Assembly: GCF_964355755.1 (NCBI RefSeq)
Contig: NC_092671.1
Span: 7,141,001 to 7,205,000 of the forward strand
Direction: 5' to 3'
Length of the DNA: 64,000 bases
Origin: Antedon mediterranea
Taxonomy: Eukaryota; Echinodermata; Crinoidea; Comatulida; Antedonidae
Below the pieces are notes generated by a model. That model was not told the DNA's origin, did no database searches, and saw only the letters and a program-made list of their open reading frames with translations. The position numbers were made by a program, and so were the translations under genes. Within the stretch, counting starts at the first letter, position 1. Every line of letters begins with the position of its first letter. Positions 37,282-51,000 of the stretch are shown piece by piece.

Positions 37282-39690
37282 CTATTGTTCGTCTGCAGTT
37301 TCAAGTCTGCATTCACTAAGAGAACCCTAAAATGAAATCAAAGCATCAAATTATTACTGTAAAATAATCGAAAGTGATTAGTGTATTTACAATACTGTAT
37401 AACAAACTTAAGTGAATAAGTAACAGTTGTAACGTAAGTAAAAAAATAGTAATTACTGACGCTACTGTATAATAATCGGTAACTTAAGTAAAAATAGTTC
37501 TTATTGGCAAAATGAACAGTGGTAACTTAAAAAAACACATTCTCATAGACTTAACTTACCTTAAGTCCAAGACATTTGCATCTGGAGGGGCGGACACATT
37601 GTTTTGAGTGGAGACGTGTGAGTATCGTACCTTTTGGGCATGTACATCCGGGTCGACACAACGCTTTGCAGACGATGTCTGGGTTTTTACACGTCGGTGG
37701 ACAAGCACTAGCACACTCGGAAAATACTAGGTCCCCATGACAGTCTGAAGTGTAAAACAATTATTAATAGTATGTTTAATCATTTAGTATTAAAAACTGC
37801 TCATTTTAAGAGCGTTTCGTTGATAGTTCTTTACTTACTTGTTTCCAAACATTCCTCGTCAATGTTTGAATTGCGATCATAAAAATCAACGAAACATCCA
37901 CCACAGTAATTTGGTCTGTTAAAACAAATAAGAAAAGCATTTTGTTCTGTATAGTCTGTTACAATGCATATATTGATATCTGAAAAAATGGCCTTTAGTT
38001 CACAGTTACAATAATGCCTTCATAGAGCAATATAATATTTGCATTACATACTTTTAAGAAAGGAAGAACGCAATGTGTAATTTGTAGAGTGAGGGTGGAA
38101 AAAGTTTACTTACACGCATGAGGTCAGTGGATTAGCAGAGCATGTGGTGCCATCACAAGGATTTCTTTTACATGCAAATGGTGGTCTGCCATCAAGACAT
38201 GGAGCTACAATATATTACATATTATTATTTAGCAGGTTATTATAGCACAATGAAAACAGAATTAGGATATAGTTAAAATAGGCGTGGTGGAAGGGCATTT
38301 TTTTCCTTTCAGTACGGCTTGTTTTTCGGCAGCCTGGAGTAAAGTTATTTTTTTGTGTTTTTTTTATTCAATATTTTACACAGAGGCGCCTCACAGGGTG
38401 GAACCACCTTAGCGAGTAAAGTTAATACAAATAATTAAAAGTTTTCACCAGTTCCACTAATCAACACCCTCGTTAAGTAGGGATACATGCTTCATTGTCG
38501 TTATCTTTTCTCCACGCTTTCGGCGCTTAATCTATGGATGTAGCACTTAACGGTGCCTATAATTCGCTGTTCATACCTGGGTTTGGGAGACATGTACAAG
38601 TTGGGCAACCTTCTGAAGTCACTTCGGTTCCAAATGGACAAGGAGCTGCACATCTTATTTGTGGACATACTAAAAACGAAACAGACTACATAAATATAAG
38701 TAGTATGTAATTGAATAGAATTGCGAAAATCTTTAGCCCTAAAAATAGTTAATAGCAGGTTGTAACGGCCTCCTCGGCCCGATTATTAAAATCATACTCA
38801 AAGAATAAAAATTTGTAGGCGGATTTACTAGAGGCCAAAATGTTAATAATAACTACAAATATGTATAGTAGACTGCGGTAGACCTTCTTCAATTTTACGA
38901 TTAATATTTATTTTTATATTAATATTTACTTACCAGCACAATTTACTTCTACTCCATTGGAATCGTAGAAAACTGCATTACAACCACCGCAATAATTGGA
39001 CCTAAGTAAAGAAAAGGTGTTTTTACTTTCGAAGGAAGAACCAGAATTTCAACATATGTTTCATCTAAGAAGTACAATGGTTGCAAATTCAATTTGTTTC
39101 AAAAAGCGTAAAATCGAAATACTAAAGCAGTTTCAACGTGCACTGTCAAAATTAAGAATTAACAAATTAATTAAGGCAAATTTCGAATCTTCATCATATG
39201 AATACAATGCTTGTATAATATTGTAAGACGAACGAAATAGTCAAACAATTCAAATGCTTTTAGGCCTACAAGTGTATAGGCCTACAAAACTTGAATCATA
39301 ATTACAAAACTGGAATCAGATATGGAGTAATATAAATATTTGCTCAATGTTTATCCACAGAACTATAATATCTCTATGGTTTATCGTACATAGTACCTGA
39401 CTTTAAGAAGTTATTTTTCAGTTTAAATTTTAATTACCGACATTGTGCATTCGCCGAATCTGCAGGACACGTGGCAAACATACATGGGTCAATTAGGCAG
39501 GCTACCACATCAACACCCTTTGGACATAGTGCTATAAAAAAGAGTAATTTATTAACAGTCGAAGCAAATATTAAAATGAATTGATATCAATATTAGAGAG
39601 AAAATACATCATTAAAATCTACTTACATTTTGCGGCACCAACTGTACCAGTGGCCAGGAGAATGAAGACAATCCTAAGATACATAATCAT
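37282..39690 (-). CDS. short secreted paralogue: two eight-Cys modules, antistasin-like, TIL (8 exons)
   Basis: Exons: 39690-39627, 39528-39438, 39001-38934, 38669-38577, 38204-38114, 37915-37839, 37744-37560, 37326-37282. They sum to 714 nt (237 aa). Signal peptide about 1-20 (IVFILLATGTVGAA; ATGs at 39690 and 39684 are both possible). Eight-Cys module 22-75 ([12 protein letters not shown]), antistasin-like 75-106 ([20 protein letters not shown]-type), second eight-Cys module 106-162 (NYCGGCFVDFYD), TIL 162-223, and a tail with one Cys ending DEQ. It equals the first and last modules of the 748-aa neighbour without the EGF block. The TIL exon is nearly identical to that of the neighbour, so the copies are recent or converted. 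Probably a secreted protease inhibitor. Confidence 0.88.
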
Positions 39691-39743
39691 GTTAGGTGGT
39701 TGGTTAAACTTGAAGTATAATTGTTGCATCGGACAAAAACAAA

Positions 39744-39780
39744 TGTTTATAAAAGCTGATATAGGATGTAGGATCGCCTG
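39744..39780 (-). promoter_or_regulatory. proximal promoter block of the 237-aa gene
   Basis: TATA-like TTATAAAA (39747-39754) next to GATATAGGATGTAGGATCG. The layout matches that before the 748-aa gene. Further upstream an octamer-like ATGCAAAT lies at about 39823-39830 (minus strand). Confidence 0.55.
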
Positions 39781-40260
39781 CTTTAATCCCTTAGATTAAA
39801 TCTTACAGTTGATAATGATCATTTGCATATTAAGTAGCTAATCCGGGTATTCCATCTACTTTGAACTTGTAGTATAATTTCATCTGGCACCCACAAAATC
39901 TGGCCAGACGAGTGATTCAGGTAGGGGCGCCGCACCATGATAGCCAAACAGTCGCCACGGGTTTAAGTAGCTCTTCGATCATACCATGGTTCTAGTGGTA
40001 AAACAAGTTCTCTTGGATAAGACACGTGGAAAGAAGCTAGTGAATCTTTCGAAAGAGTAGGGTTATGAATAAATGTTGTCCACACCTGTGCCCAATTAAG
40101 CCCATTTAGGCTGCGAATACTTCCCACACAGTGTTTTTACATTTTTACACTGCGATGCTGTTTATTCTTTTACTTTTACCGTTTTCCACAATATGTTGGT
40201 ATTTAAACAATTATTACAGGAATCAAAGTTAATTTTAAATATTTGGCTTAAGAAATATAT

Positions 40261-40300
40261 TGATCACACAGTTAGATAAGATAGGAAGTAGGATCGCCTG
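40261..40300 (-). promoter_or_regulatory. distal conserved block with GATA/ETS-like words, second copy
   Basis: Matches 34557-34596 at 37 of 40 positions, including AGATAAGATAGGAAGTAGGA. It lies about 570 bases upstream of the start codon. Confidence 0.5.
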
Positions 40301-40588
40301 GTTAATACTTGGATTATCTGATTAATATTGTATCATGTGACAGATATCATGAAGATACTTTAAAACGACTACTAAAATAAAACGATGGCCTTGTAGATTA
40401 AATCAAGTTCAACGTAATAATCTATTTTTATTAAAACAGTGAATGTTGGTGTCATCAATCTTATATTATATATCTCTTTGAACATCACCTGCCTTTCAGT
40501 TGACTAACATAATCAATAGACAAAAGGATACTGTAGCATGAGTGGAAGTGGAAGTATAAGTAATATGTGGTTAGGTTTAACTGTTCTT

Positions 40589-40760
40589 AAGCTTTGTCTA
40601 CACTATCAAACTTTATGTGTCAAAAAAATGTGATGTGCCCATATATGGACATGATGATGTTATATCACTACCATATTTAAGCATAGCACTACCATATATA
40701 GGCACATCAAACTTTTTTGACACATAAAGTTTGATACAATGATAGTGTAGACAAGGCTTT
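40589..40760. mobile_element. MITE of the TGTCTACA-TATCA family, copy 3
   Basis: Left AAGCTTTGTCTACACTATCA, right TGATAGTGTAGACAAGGCTT. The core is ATATCACTACCATAT, and the AAACTTTATGTGTCAAAAAA arm is present on both sides. It has the longest and cleanest inverted repeats of the set. Confidence 0.85.
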
Positions 40761-41097
40761 AGATCAAACAACATGAAGTATTTATTGAAAAAACTCAACA
40801 ACAATGGGCAGATCGGCTATTACTTGCCACGGAACTTACACAATTAAATAAAACTATTACTTCACCAGTACTCTTTTTGCCACGAAACTTCCACAATAGA
40901 ACTATTTATTATCCATCGCGTCGTGATTGGTTAAATTACTTCTTGTGTTGTGATCCTTGTGTGGGAATTAAACGCTTGGTTTCTACAAGTCGCTGTGATT
41001 GGTCAACACGATGTGCCTATACGACGTGCGTGTTTTGTCCAAAGATGATAAAACCTTAGAGCCTCCATCTTTGTGTAAATTCTTAATTGAACAGCCC

Positions 41098-41253
41098 AAA
41101 GCCCTATCTACACTATCAAAGTGTGATGAGCCCAAATATAGTAGTGATATCCCCAAATATGGTGGTGTTATGACATTATCATTTTCATATATCAGTATAT
41201 GGGCACATCACATTTTTTGTCCCATAAAGTTTGATAGTATAGACAAGGCTTTT
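41098..41253. mobile_element. MITE of the TGTCTACA-TATCA family, copy 4
   Basis: Left CCCTATCTACACTATCAAAG, right TTTGATAGTATAGACAAGGC, with the ATATGGTGGTGTTATGACAT core. Confidence 0.8.
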
Positions 41254-42068
41254 AAAGATATCTTTTTTTGTAAAAAAAAAAAGTTCATAACGAGTATATA
41301 TTTTGAAGAAAAAAAAAACGGTTTCAGCCAAAACAATATGATTTCAACAGAAAGGGTTTTCTTAAAATAAATAAAATGTTCTATTGAAAATAGCGGCGCA
41401 ATACAATCTTTGCTTAAATGCGCGCCGTTGGGCGTAGGAAGTTTAATCGCGCCCGTATCAACGGATTCCCGTTGTCAAACAGAACACTACGCGCACAGTA
41501 CATGCGCTCGCGGTTGTTAATCGCGGTTTTGTTTTGGCAACGGCACCACATAAGAGAAGCGCTGTCACAACAACAGATACAAAATAATGAGCACCTTCTT
41601 CGACCTTTTTATTAACTATTTTCTAGTTTGTATCCATCAAAGTGAAGAAAGCAATAGAATATTATTGGTAAGTTTTGAATAACTGACTCGGGCAGGGCAT
41701 TCCAATGTTTTAATTATTCTGATTGAAAAAAGGTTTTTTCTGCACAAGATATTTGCTTTGAGTTGAGGCTTAATTAAAAACTTCTGACTCGTTACCTCCT
41801 AAGCTAACATATTAACACGTACTCTGTGATGTGTCACGTATTAAGAATGTTTGTCTTGAGCTTTAAGTTTCAGAGGCCTGCATTTTGTACATTTTATATA
41901 ACAAAAACATCTTTAAAGAGTATTAAAGTTAATGCAATATGTATTTAGAATAAAATCCTACTTTATTGAAACTAATATGATCGGATTTATACATCCTGGA
42001 AACAGTTTTATAGTTGACTTTAAGTCTATAAATTTAATATTGTCTCATAAAATAAGACGCGCTATAGA
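41254..42068. other. 5' flank of the 1059-aa gene, with a CpG-rich patch
   Basis: About 41415-41580 is rich in CG dinucleotides (GCGCGCCG, TAATCGCGCCCG, GCGCTCGCGG) in otherwise AT-rich DNA. It could be an unmethylated regulatory patch or an old repeat. No gene was seen. TATA-like words occur shortly before the start codon but none is compelling. Confidence 0.35.
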
Positions 42069-45000
42069 ATGACGCAGTTCGTAAATATTTTGCTCTTGCT
42101 TGCTGGCATTATTACCAACATTTCGGGTCGTGAGTATTATTTATTTTCAACTATACATTGTATTTGTAGTTGTTATGCGCTGATGTAGTTAATATCTTGT
42201 TTTCTTCAATGTACTAGGATGATGTCCGTTTTTCTAAGGTCTATAGATAATGAAATAGAAATCGAAATGTTTAACCATTATGGTATAAAGCTCTGTCTAC
42301 ACTACCAAACTTTATGTGACAAAAACATGTGATATATATGGACACAATGACGTTATATCACTACCATATTTGGGCACATCAACCTAGTTTTGTCAAACTA
42401 GTTTGATAGGGTAGACAGTTTTTATATGCGAATTTTTAGGTTACCCCTTTTCCGGTAAAATCTGCAGTATTTCACAACTAGCTTTCCAATTTAATGGAAG
42501 CAGGATAGAAATTCCTTACAGAACTTAGCGTAAATTAAAATCATTTTTTACAACACAGACCCTCAACCACCAAATCCTTGCGCAGGTAACCAGTGTACTT
42601 CTGGCGCTACGTGTGTTCCCGATAATAACGATCAGCGTGGCTACAGATGTCAGTGTACAGGATGTTTTGGAGGAGATTTCTGTGGGATAGGTACCGTACA
42701 GTTTCCGCTTAATTATTGATTATTATTTTCAACATCATTAAAAACGCTATATAATTATCTATAAACAATTTATATTGTAAACCAATTTTTAAATTATTTG
42801 TAAGTAATCTGGGATTTCTATATTTGTATTGTATATGCATGTTTGTATTGTAAATTATTGTACACCATAACAGCCGTCGAAGTGCTTTATTTAATGATTT
42901 TTAAATTAGGTATTTTATTTACACTGCCTTTCTTTCTTAAAATGTCATAACGGTTGAAATTGCGTCTTATTTCTTATAGTTAAACCAGTTGCCAATCCTT
43001 GCTCATTACTTGGCGGTATTCCTTGTCAGCACGGTGGAACGTGTGCTTTTACCGACTGTATACTGTCGTGTTTATGCGTTCCGGGATACACTGGTAAATT
43101 TTGCGAAGGTAGGTATCTTTAAAAATCTTATATTACGGAGCAAAGATAGTACTACTCATCACCGAAGAAAGCAAACAAGATAGGATTTGGGTTTGGAAAG
43201 TACAGTTATTGACAACTGGCATTTTATAATACACATTGATATATCACACCTGTTTCTTTCAGTGCGACCATCATGTACACCAGGATTCCATGTCTGTAAT
43301 AATAGAAACTGCGTTGCACCGCAAGACGTCTGCAACGGCATTGATGACTGTGGTGACAATAGTGATGAAGCCAATTGCGGTAAGACCAAGTTAAATTAGA
43401 AATCTCCAAAAAAAAAATGGTCATTTAAAATCTGGTATTTAAGTTCATGTTTGACCAATCCTTCCTTGTGAACTAAGAGTATGGAACGATTTCCAGAATG
43501 TTGGTAACATCTTCATGTTAACGTTGACCTCTGTATTCTCTCAAATAGGGTTGAATCCTTGCCAATCTGGAGAGAACTTATGCCAAAATGGAGCAACCTG
43601 CATTCCTACAAAGACCGTTCTTGGCTACGTCTGTCAATGCACCACATGCTACGAAGGGATCTACTGTCAAAATAGTATGTAGTTTTGTATTATAATAAAA
43701 CTCGTGCTCGTACATAATATAGATTGAAAGTTCTACCATATTGTGAAAGTGTTTTATATTGGTAATTTTTTATAGGGTGTTTTTCCAAATTATTGTGTAT
43801 TAATTTCACTGTAATTATTTTGAGTACTTCTTGTTTTATAATTTTATGTAATTGTATATGGCTTTCGTCTCTTCTCTTTTATTTTTTTCTTCTGTTTGTT
43901 TGAACTCTCATTTTAAGCATCTATTTTATTTAAAATACCAAACATACGCACATAAACCAAACGTTTTGTTTAAAGCTGATTCCAATAATTATTATATTTA
44001 ATTTACTGTATTTTTTTCAGAAAGAGTAGTTTTGAATCCTTGCTTAATAATCGGAGACATTATTTGTAGAAATGGTGGTACATGTGATTTTACAAATTGC
44101 TTGTTCAATTGTATATGCACATCGCAATACACAGGACGGTTTTGTGAAGGTAACTTATTGATTCAGCAGATTTAAACCAAGCAGTTTTAAAATGAAATTG
44201 GCCTAAATAATATATATACTTTTGTTTTATTGTTCATTTAAATTAATCAAATGAAGACAAAAGAAAGAATAATAAATGTCTTTTGCGAGATATAAAAAAA
44301 AAATCATAACAGCTTGCCTCACTTTTGTGTAATAAAAACGCCTTTAAATTTTGTTCTTTTTTAATTCCTTTTCGTTCTTCAATGATTTTTAAAAATTATA
44401 AATAAATTTTTAGTTATAAAATAAGGTTGGTGGTTAATGAATTAATAACATTGGTGGTTTAAGCCACAAAAGAGAAAGAAAAGGTTGATAAAGTACCGAT
44501 ACACAATCTTATATATATCACATACATTTAAAGAAAACAGTTTTAATTTATTCTAGATTATGTATGTATGGAACTGCCTTGTCCTGTGCCTTGTCCGTTT
44601 GGGTATACGAAAGACAGTTTCAGCTGTGACACTTGTGACTGTCTTCCTAGTAACGGTAGGTACTTATTAACAGATACAGAGTCAATATAACCACACGTTA
44701 ATGTAGGTCTACAGTATATCATCCATCATTAGTCGAATATTCAACGTGACGTATTTTGTTTCGCAGATCCCTGTCCAAATGAAGCTCCCGTAGTAAACTG
44801 TTTGGTAGATCCATGTTCAGTTGCCCAGTGCCCAACTAACCCGGATGCTCGTGCGTGTGTGTAAGTGATTCTTATATTTCTGATTCGATATAGATAGAGC
44901 AAAACTTAATGCGAGGTTGTAATTCTTTCAATTTTTTTTCAAATCTTAGACCAAACTACTGTGGCAGTTGCAATGCTGTGTTCTATGACATAAACGGAAA

Positions 45001-48000
45001 TATAGTGAATTGTTTTGGTACGTATCTTTAGAAAACTAAGATTTTAACAAAAAGAAAATTAATTATACTACTTATAATAAAATGCACACTCCTCCAAAAA
45101 TAGTCTCTTAACTTTAATGTACTCTATTTCCTTGATGAAACACGTGCAAGTCTTATGAAAATTGCAAGCAACCGAAAGAAAAGGACGATGTCCATTTCAA
45201 GCTAGAATGTACGATCACAAATATAATATTCAAAATTAACTTACACAAGTGTAGGCCTATAGTTCCATTTGCCTTTTTCATTTTGCCTAATATGTTTTAT
45301 AAATAAATTGGAAATTTACAATCTGTTTTAACTTTACCCGTTTCAGCCCCCTGTCCTGATGGAGTTCCGGTTGTTAGTTGTTTGGTTGATCCGTGTCAAT
45401 TCGCTGAGTGCCCGGCTTATCCAAATGCAGTGTGTATGTAAGTAAGGTGCTTAGTGTGCATAGTTTATCTATAAATGCATATCTGTTACTGCTGTTCTTC
45501 GAAACGATTGGTCTTAAAGTTAGTCTCATAAAAATATTCTAACTTTCTAAGTTAAAAATGAAAAGCTAGACAACACAACAAAACAATATTATAATTGCTA
45601 CAAAGGTAATTATTTAATTTATTTGATTAAAATAACATCATATCAGTAAATTGAATGAATTTTGCCTCACCCTAGATCCAACTACTGTGGTGGCTGCAAT
45701 GCTGTATTTTATGACGATAGTGGAAATCAAGTGAATTGCAGTATGTCAGTTTTCTTTTCTTTTTTTTTTTCAAATTTTAATATGTTCTTGCTCAGGCAAT
45801 TAGCTTCCAAATTACTTATCTTCATGTTTCATTTGATGACGTCATCACCTACGTCCCGTAAATTTACCTATGCTGCTCTGTATAAAGTATAACAACTGTA
45901 AAATGACAAAATAGACTACGCTCGTACAGTATACATGCATGTTGCGTTTGCGCGTATTACCTAATTATAAATTTTACATCTTTTTCCTAAATCTTAGATT
46001 TTCTACAAAAAATTGAATGTCAGCCCAAAACTGCATGATTTTGTTTCCAAAATATAAGTTTGCTGGTGCGCTGTAATTAAAAAGAAAACATTTTTGTTTT
46101 TTGGCAACAAAAATAAAAAAGATCTTAAGATCTAAGAATATGAAATAACATTATTTCAGATATTTGTGATAAAGAAGTTGCGATTGTCCAGTGTCTTGTT
46201 GATCCATGTCAAGTCGCTGAATGTCCAGCTTATCCAACTGCTGAATGCGTGTAAGTATCTTAGTATATTTAGTTTCAAGCGTTAACAAAATGTCTTTAGT
46301 TTAGTCTTTATAAATCTTGTTTTAACTATTAATTCATAAGGCCGAGAAAGTTACGATATATTCTAGATTAAAATGTTATTGTTTCTTGTAGGTCTAACTT
46401 TTGCGATGGATGCAACGCTGTCTTCTACGATACTTACGGGAACAAAATAAATTGTGAAGGTAATAATGTTAACAATAATATAAACAATATAGTACATAGA
46501 ATATGAAAATATTAAAAGAATGTAAACAAATATGCCTGTTCGTATGATAAAATATACTGACGGTTGTAAAGTTTTTTATCCTTGTCTAATAGCGACCTTT
46601 TCATGTCACAATCAATAGCGCCCTTTCCTTTTTAAGACGCGCCACTCGACTATGTTTAAATTCATTCTGCGCACCCCCATACATTTCTGAGCGTGCGCAG
46701 GTCTCCTATTCGCGTGACGCGTCGTGAAAAGGAATGCCCGCTATTATATTGGGTTCAATTCAGTCAAGCTGGATAAGAACAACCAAAAATCTTTAGAACA
46801 CCAGACAGTAACAACTTAATGAATGCTACTCATTTTTCAGGTCCTTGTCCAGAAGAAATTCCGGATTTTAATTGTTTTGTTGATCCCTGTCAATTTGCCG
46901 AATGTACCTCCCATCCAAATGCTGTTTGTTTGTAAGTATCTTAAGTTACGTGATTATAAATGAATAACTATTTCTTTAAAGATAAATAATTCACGAAATA
47001 AAAGAAATTTTTATTGTTGTAATATATGTAACTTTCGCGTAGCCTACAGTATAATAAAGTGTTTGTAGCCTACCTGCTTATATAAAAAAACGGTTTCTCG
47101 TTTATTCATGGACCTATTATAGGTCCATGGTTTATTCGATTATTCAATCATTTATTCAATCATTTATTTCAATGCTATTTTAGATCAAACTACTGTGGAG
47201 GCTGCAATGCCGTTTTCTTTGATAACGGAAACAGGGTGAATTGCGGTAAGTATAATTCAGTTTAACGGACGACGATAGTAAATCCCGCAAACAGCAGAAA
47301 CAGTCATTGTGAAATTACTTAACATTAAATCCAAGATTTTTGCACATATCTGTTCATTTGCACTCAAAGAATGGAATTTCTAAATTGAATAACTTCCTTA
47401 AAAAATGGTACAGTGTGTCTTATTCAGATCGTTGTCCTCCTAGATTTCCAATTGATTCGCTGATCCTTGTCCCCGCCGATATCACAGCGGACTCAATTAT
47501 TTTTTTTGTCAACGAAGACTTTATTGCGCATGTTATGTAACAATCTCACAATTCAATTAAAGATATTAATTATTTTTGAATACAAAATAACATTTCAGAT
47601 ATTTGTGATAAAGACGTTCCGGTTGTTCAGTGTCTTATTGATCCATGTGAAGTCGCTGAGTGTCCAGCTTATCCAAGTCTCAAATGCGTGTAAGTATTAT
47701 TTTCCAAGTGCGAGTATTCTATTCCAAGTGCGAGTATTCTATTCCAAGTGCGAGTATTCTATTCCAAGTGCTAAAAATTCTTATTGTTTGTGAATAAAGG
47801 ATGAGGTACATCATAGTAGTAATCACTGCTTGTTTCCAGTTCCTACTCATCGACGTAGACACTTTATTGGCAATTTAAACATTAATACAATTATTGGTTC
47901 TGATTTTTCTTATCAGATCTAATTTTTGTGGCGGTTGCAATGCCGTGTTCTATGACACATATGGAAACGAAATAAATTGTGAAGGTAATTAGCTCTGTCT

Positions 48001-51000
48001 ACACTATCAAAGTTTATTTGACAAAACAATGTAATGTGCCCATTATTATATGGACACGATGAACTCATATCACTACCGTAATTGGGCACATCACACCTTT
48101 TTTGTCAAACTAGTTTGATATAGTAGACAGAGCTTAAGACAGTTTTACAATCTAGCTTAACTGTAGGCCTATTATTAGAAAATATTTCATGTTAACATTT
48201 GAAAAAGGCTGTACGACTTTTTTCAGGTTCCTGTCCTGACGGAATTCCTGTTGTGAATTGTTTAGTTGATCCCTGCCAATTTGCCGAATGTCCCGCTTCA
48301 CCAAGTGCTTTATGTGTGTAAGTAGGCCTACATTGTTAGCGGGGAGGGGACCGGTATTCAGCGGAGATAAATGAAATTAATAATAGTCGAGGAATAATGT
48401 TCAGGTGAATACCTGTATGAAACACCTTAGCTTCTGGTTCCGGGATGCTGTCGAGTTTTGACGGGTGCGCAGATCTCTGGAATCTTCAGAGTCCATTCTA
48501 TGATGTTCTAACCTACCAATGTCCGGTTACTGAAATGGAATAATGTAACTTTAATTAAAACACAATTAAATTACTTAAATAAATTAAATGTATTTGCTGT
48601 TTTTTCAAATCACAGATCCAACTTCTGTGGAAATTGCAATGCTGTATTCTATGACAACAATGGAAATCAAGTGAATTGTGATGGTTTGTATTTTAGAAAA
48701 ATCACATAGGCCTACAACAGGTCTCAGATATTCAATGTTTAAACAACAAGAATAAAGTGAGATAACGTAATCGTTTTATTTCCAGACTGTAGAAAACAAG
48801 AGTGTGCATTTGTTTGTCCCTTTGGTAACGTCCTAGATGAAAATGGCTGCCAGACATGTGCTTGCTTGCAAGGTAAGACTGAATAAGCAGAAGAATCACG
48901 TGATTTATGGTATTAAACTTACACACAAGTAATTAATATTTTAACAAATTCAAATTAGAACTGAGTGAACAATGTGTGAAGCTGCTCTCATTACTTACAG
49001 TATTTAATTTACGGAAATTGTTATTATGTATATATTCCTTCTAATTGTAACAATCAGGTGTTTATTCTTTTTTCCTATTATAACAATAGATTATAATAAT
49101 TATAAATTGTAGCTCCGTGTAACTTAGATGAAGAACCTGCCAACTGCTTGACCGATCCATGCAAAGTTAACTTTTGTTTCATTCAACCCTCGCTGTGTAT
49201 GTAAGTTAATTATAACCTTCCAGGTTTTTCTAATCAATGCTTAGCTTTCTATATTCTCAAAACACAAATACAAAACAAAACTAGTACAGTAATTTTAAAA
49301 GTACTAAAAGTGGCCAAATGATATTAACAGAAAATGTGTTTGGCTCCCTCTCTGTGTCTGTAATTCGATTTAGATTTATTTGCACAGACATTTCAATATT
49401 CATGCATTAAATAAACTATATTCCCCACGACTAACATTTCAGAAGAGTTTGGGGGTGAATAAAGTTTCATTGAGTAAAAAGAAAAACAATATAGACCGAC
49501 CCAAACATTTTAATAAAAATTAAAAAAAAAGTTTACTTTTGTTTTAAAGAAAATCTATGTTGGTCGAAGTAACTAATTTATATGAATTGATATAAATTAA
49601 CCAGAGTACAAGCCATGTCGATCCGGCGTATATCGTTTCTATTTTACTTATAGCTTCATGTCCAATTCATTTTAGTCTAGTCTAAAAATGGTCAAGTTTA
49701 ATTAGAATAAATAAAAATAAATAGTATTTTGCGCCAATATACAATTTATTTTATATCTTTAGTTTAGGCAGCTTGACATATTGAAATATTTTATTTACGA
49801 TTTACCCAGGCCTATTTTATGTGCTTGTGAATCTTACCTCTGAAACTATTTCCAAACCAATTTCCAAATATTATATACTTTTAGTTTAAGCATTTAATGA
49901 ATAATTTATTCTACATTATTTCATTTCGTGCTTGATAATGTTAAACGTTATATTTGCTAGACCCAACTTTTGCAATGGATGTGATGCGTTTTTCTACGAC
50001 ACAAATGGGAATGCCATCGAAGTATGTCGTTTTTCAGGTACTGATTTTTTTTTTTTTGGTGGGGTTGGGGGCGCGGGGTGTTGTGTCTCTCATCCAGTAT
50101 CTATATTATAAGTGAGGTCTATATTATAAGTGAGAGAGTTTGTCTGTCTGTCTGTTTGTCTGTCTGTTTGTTTGTTTGTTCGTTATACAAATTTTTGTTA
50201 CTGCACATAATCTTACATATGGGGTATGAAAATGACCGCTATTGTACCGGGAATGTTCTAAGCTATATTTCAACATCATCCGCCACCTAGGATCCAAGTT
50301 AGGGACCAAAATGTGGTCAAAACCCCCACTTTCGATGTTTGTTCGTTATACAAATTTCTGTTTCTGCACGTAACCATACGTATGGGGTATCAAAATGATG
50401 GCAATTGTACCCGGAAGGTTTTAAACTACATTAAAAAAAATTCCCCCGACTCCTGGGGTTTTTGTGGGAGGGGTGGGGGCGGTGGTGGTGTGGTGGTTTG
50501 TGATGTCATTTTTTGCTAGGGCTCGGGGTTGTAGGCTATCGAATTGTAAAATTATACTACAAAAGTTTGACAGTATTTGAATTATCCTCAGCAAGGCGTT
50601 TGGGGAAATATAGATATAGATATACATATTTTATTCATTAACCAATATGACACCTATTCAATTATACATTTAGCAAAGTACTTTAACCATATCCAGCTAT
50701 GTATCGGTCTCTTGGATTGTCTCATTACAGACATCCATACACTGTGTGAACATACACATGATGTTTACTGTTACTGTGTTCAACTACATCACCAATCCTC
50801 CAAGACAAAAACGTCAATTGTGGGAGAGTGGGGTTGGGAGATAGGGTTTGGGTTCAGGGGATTTTGCTTACACCAGAGTTGTGGTTGGAAAATGTTAAAG
50901 TATTTAATCATCCCTGGGAAGCAGATGGGAGTTTGGGGTGGGGATGTAGGCCTATCACCATGACCGAAACTGTATTTGGAATGTTTTAAACTACATTTCA

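Noticed and set aside
41418-41615. 65-codon frame in the CpG-rich patch before the 1059-aa gene
   Set aside because: Arg-rich translation of CG-rich DNA without splice sites, domain or supporting context. Treated as a possible regulatory patch only.
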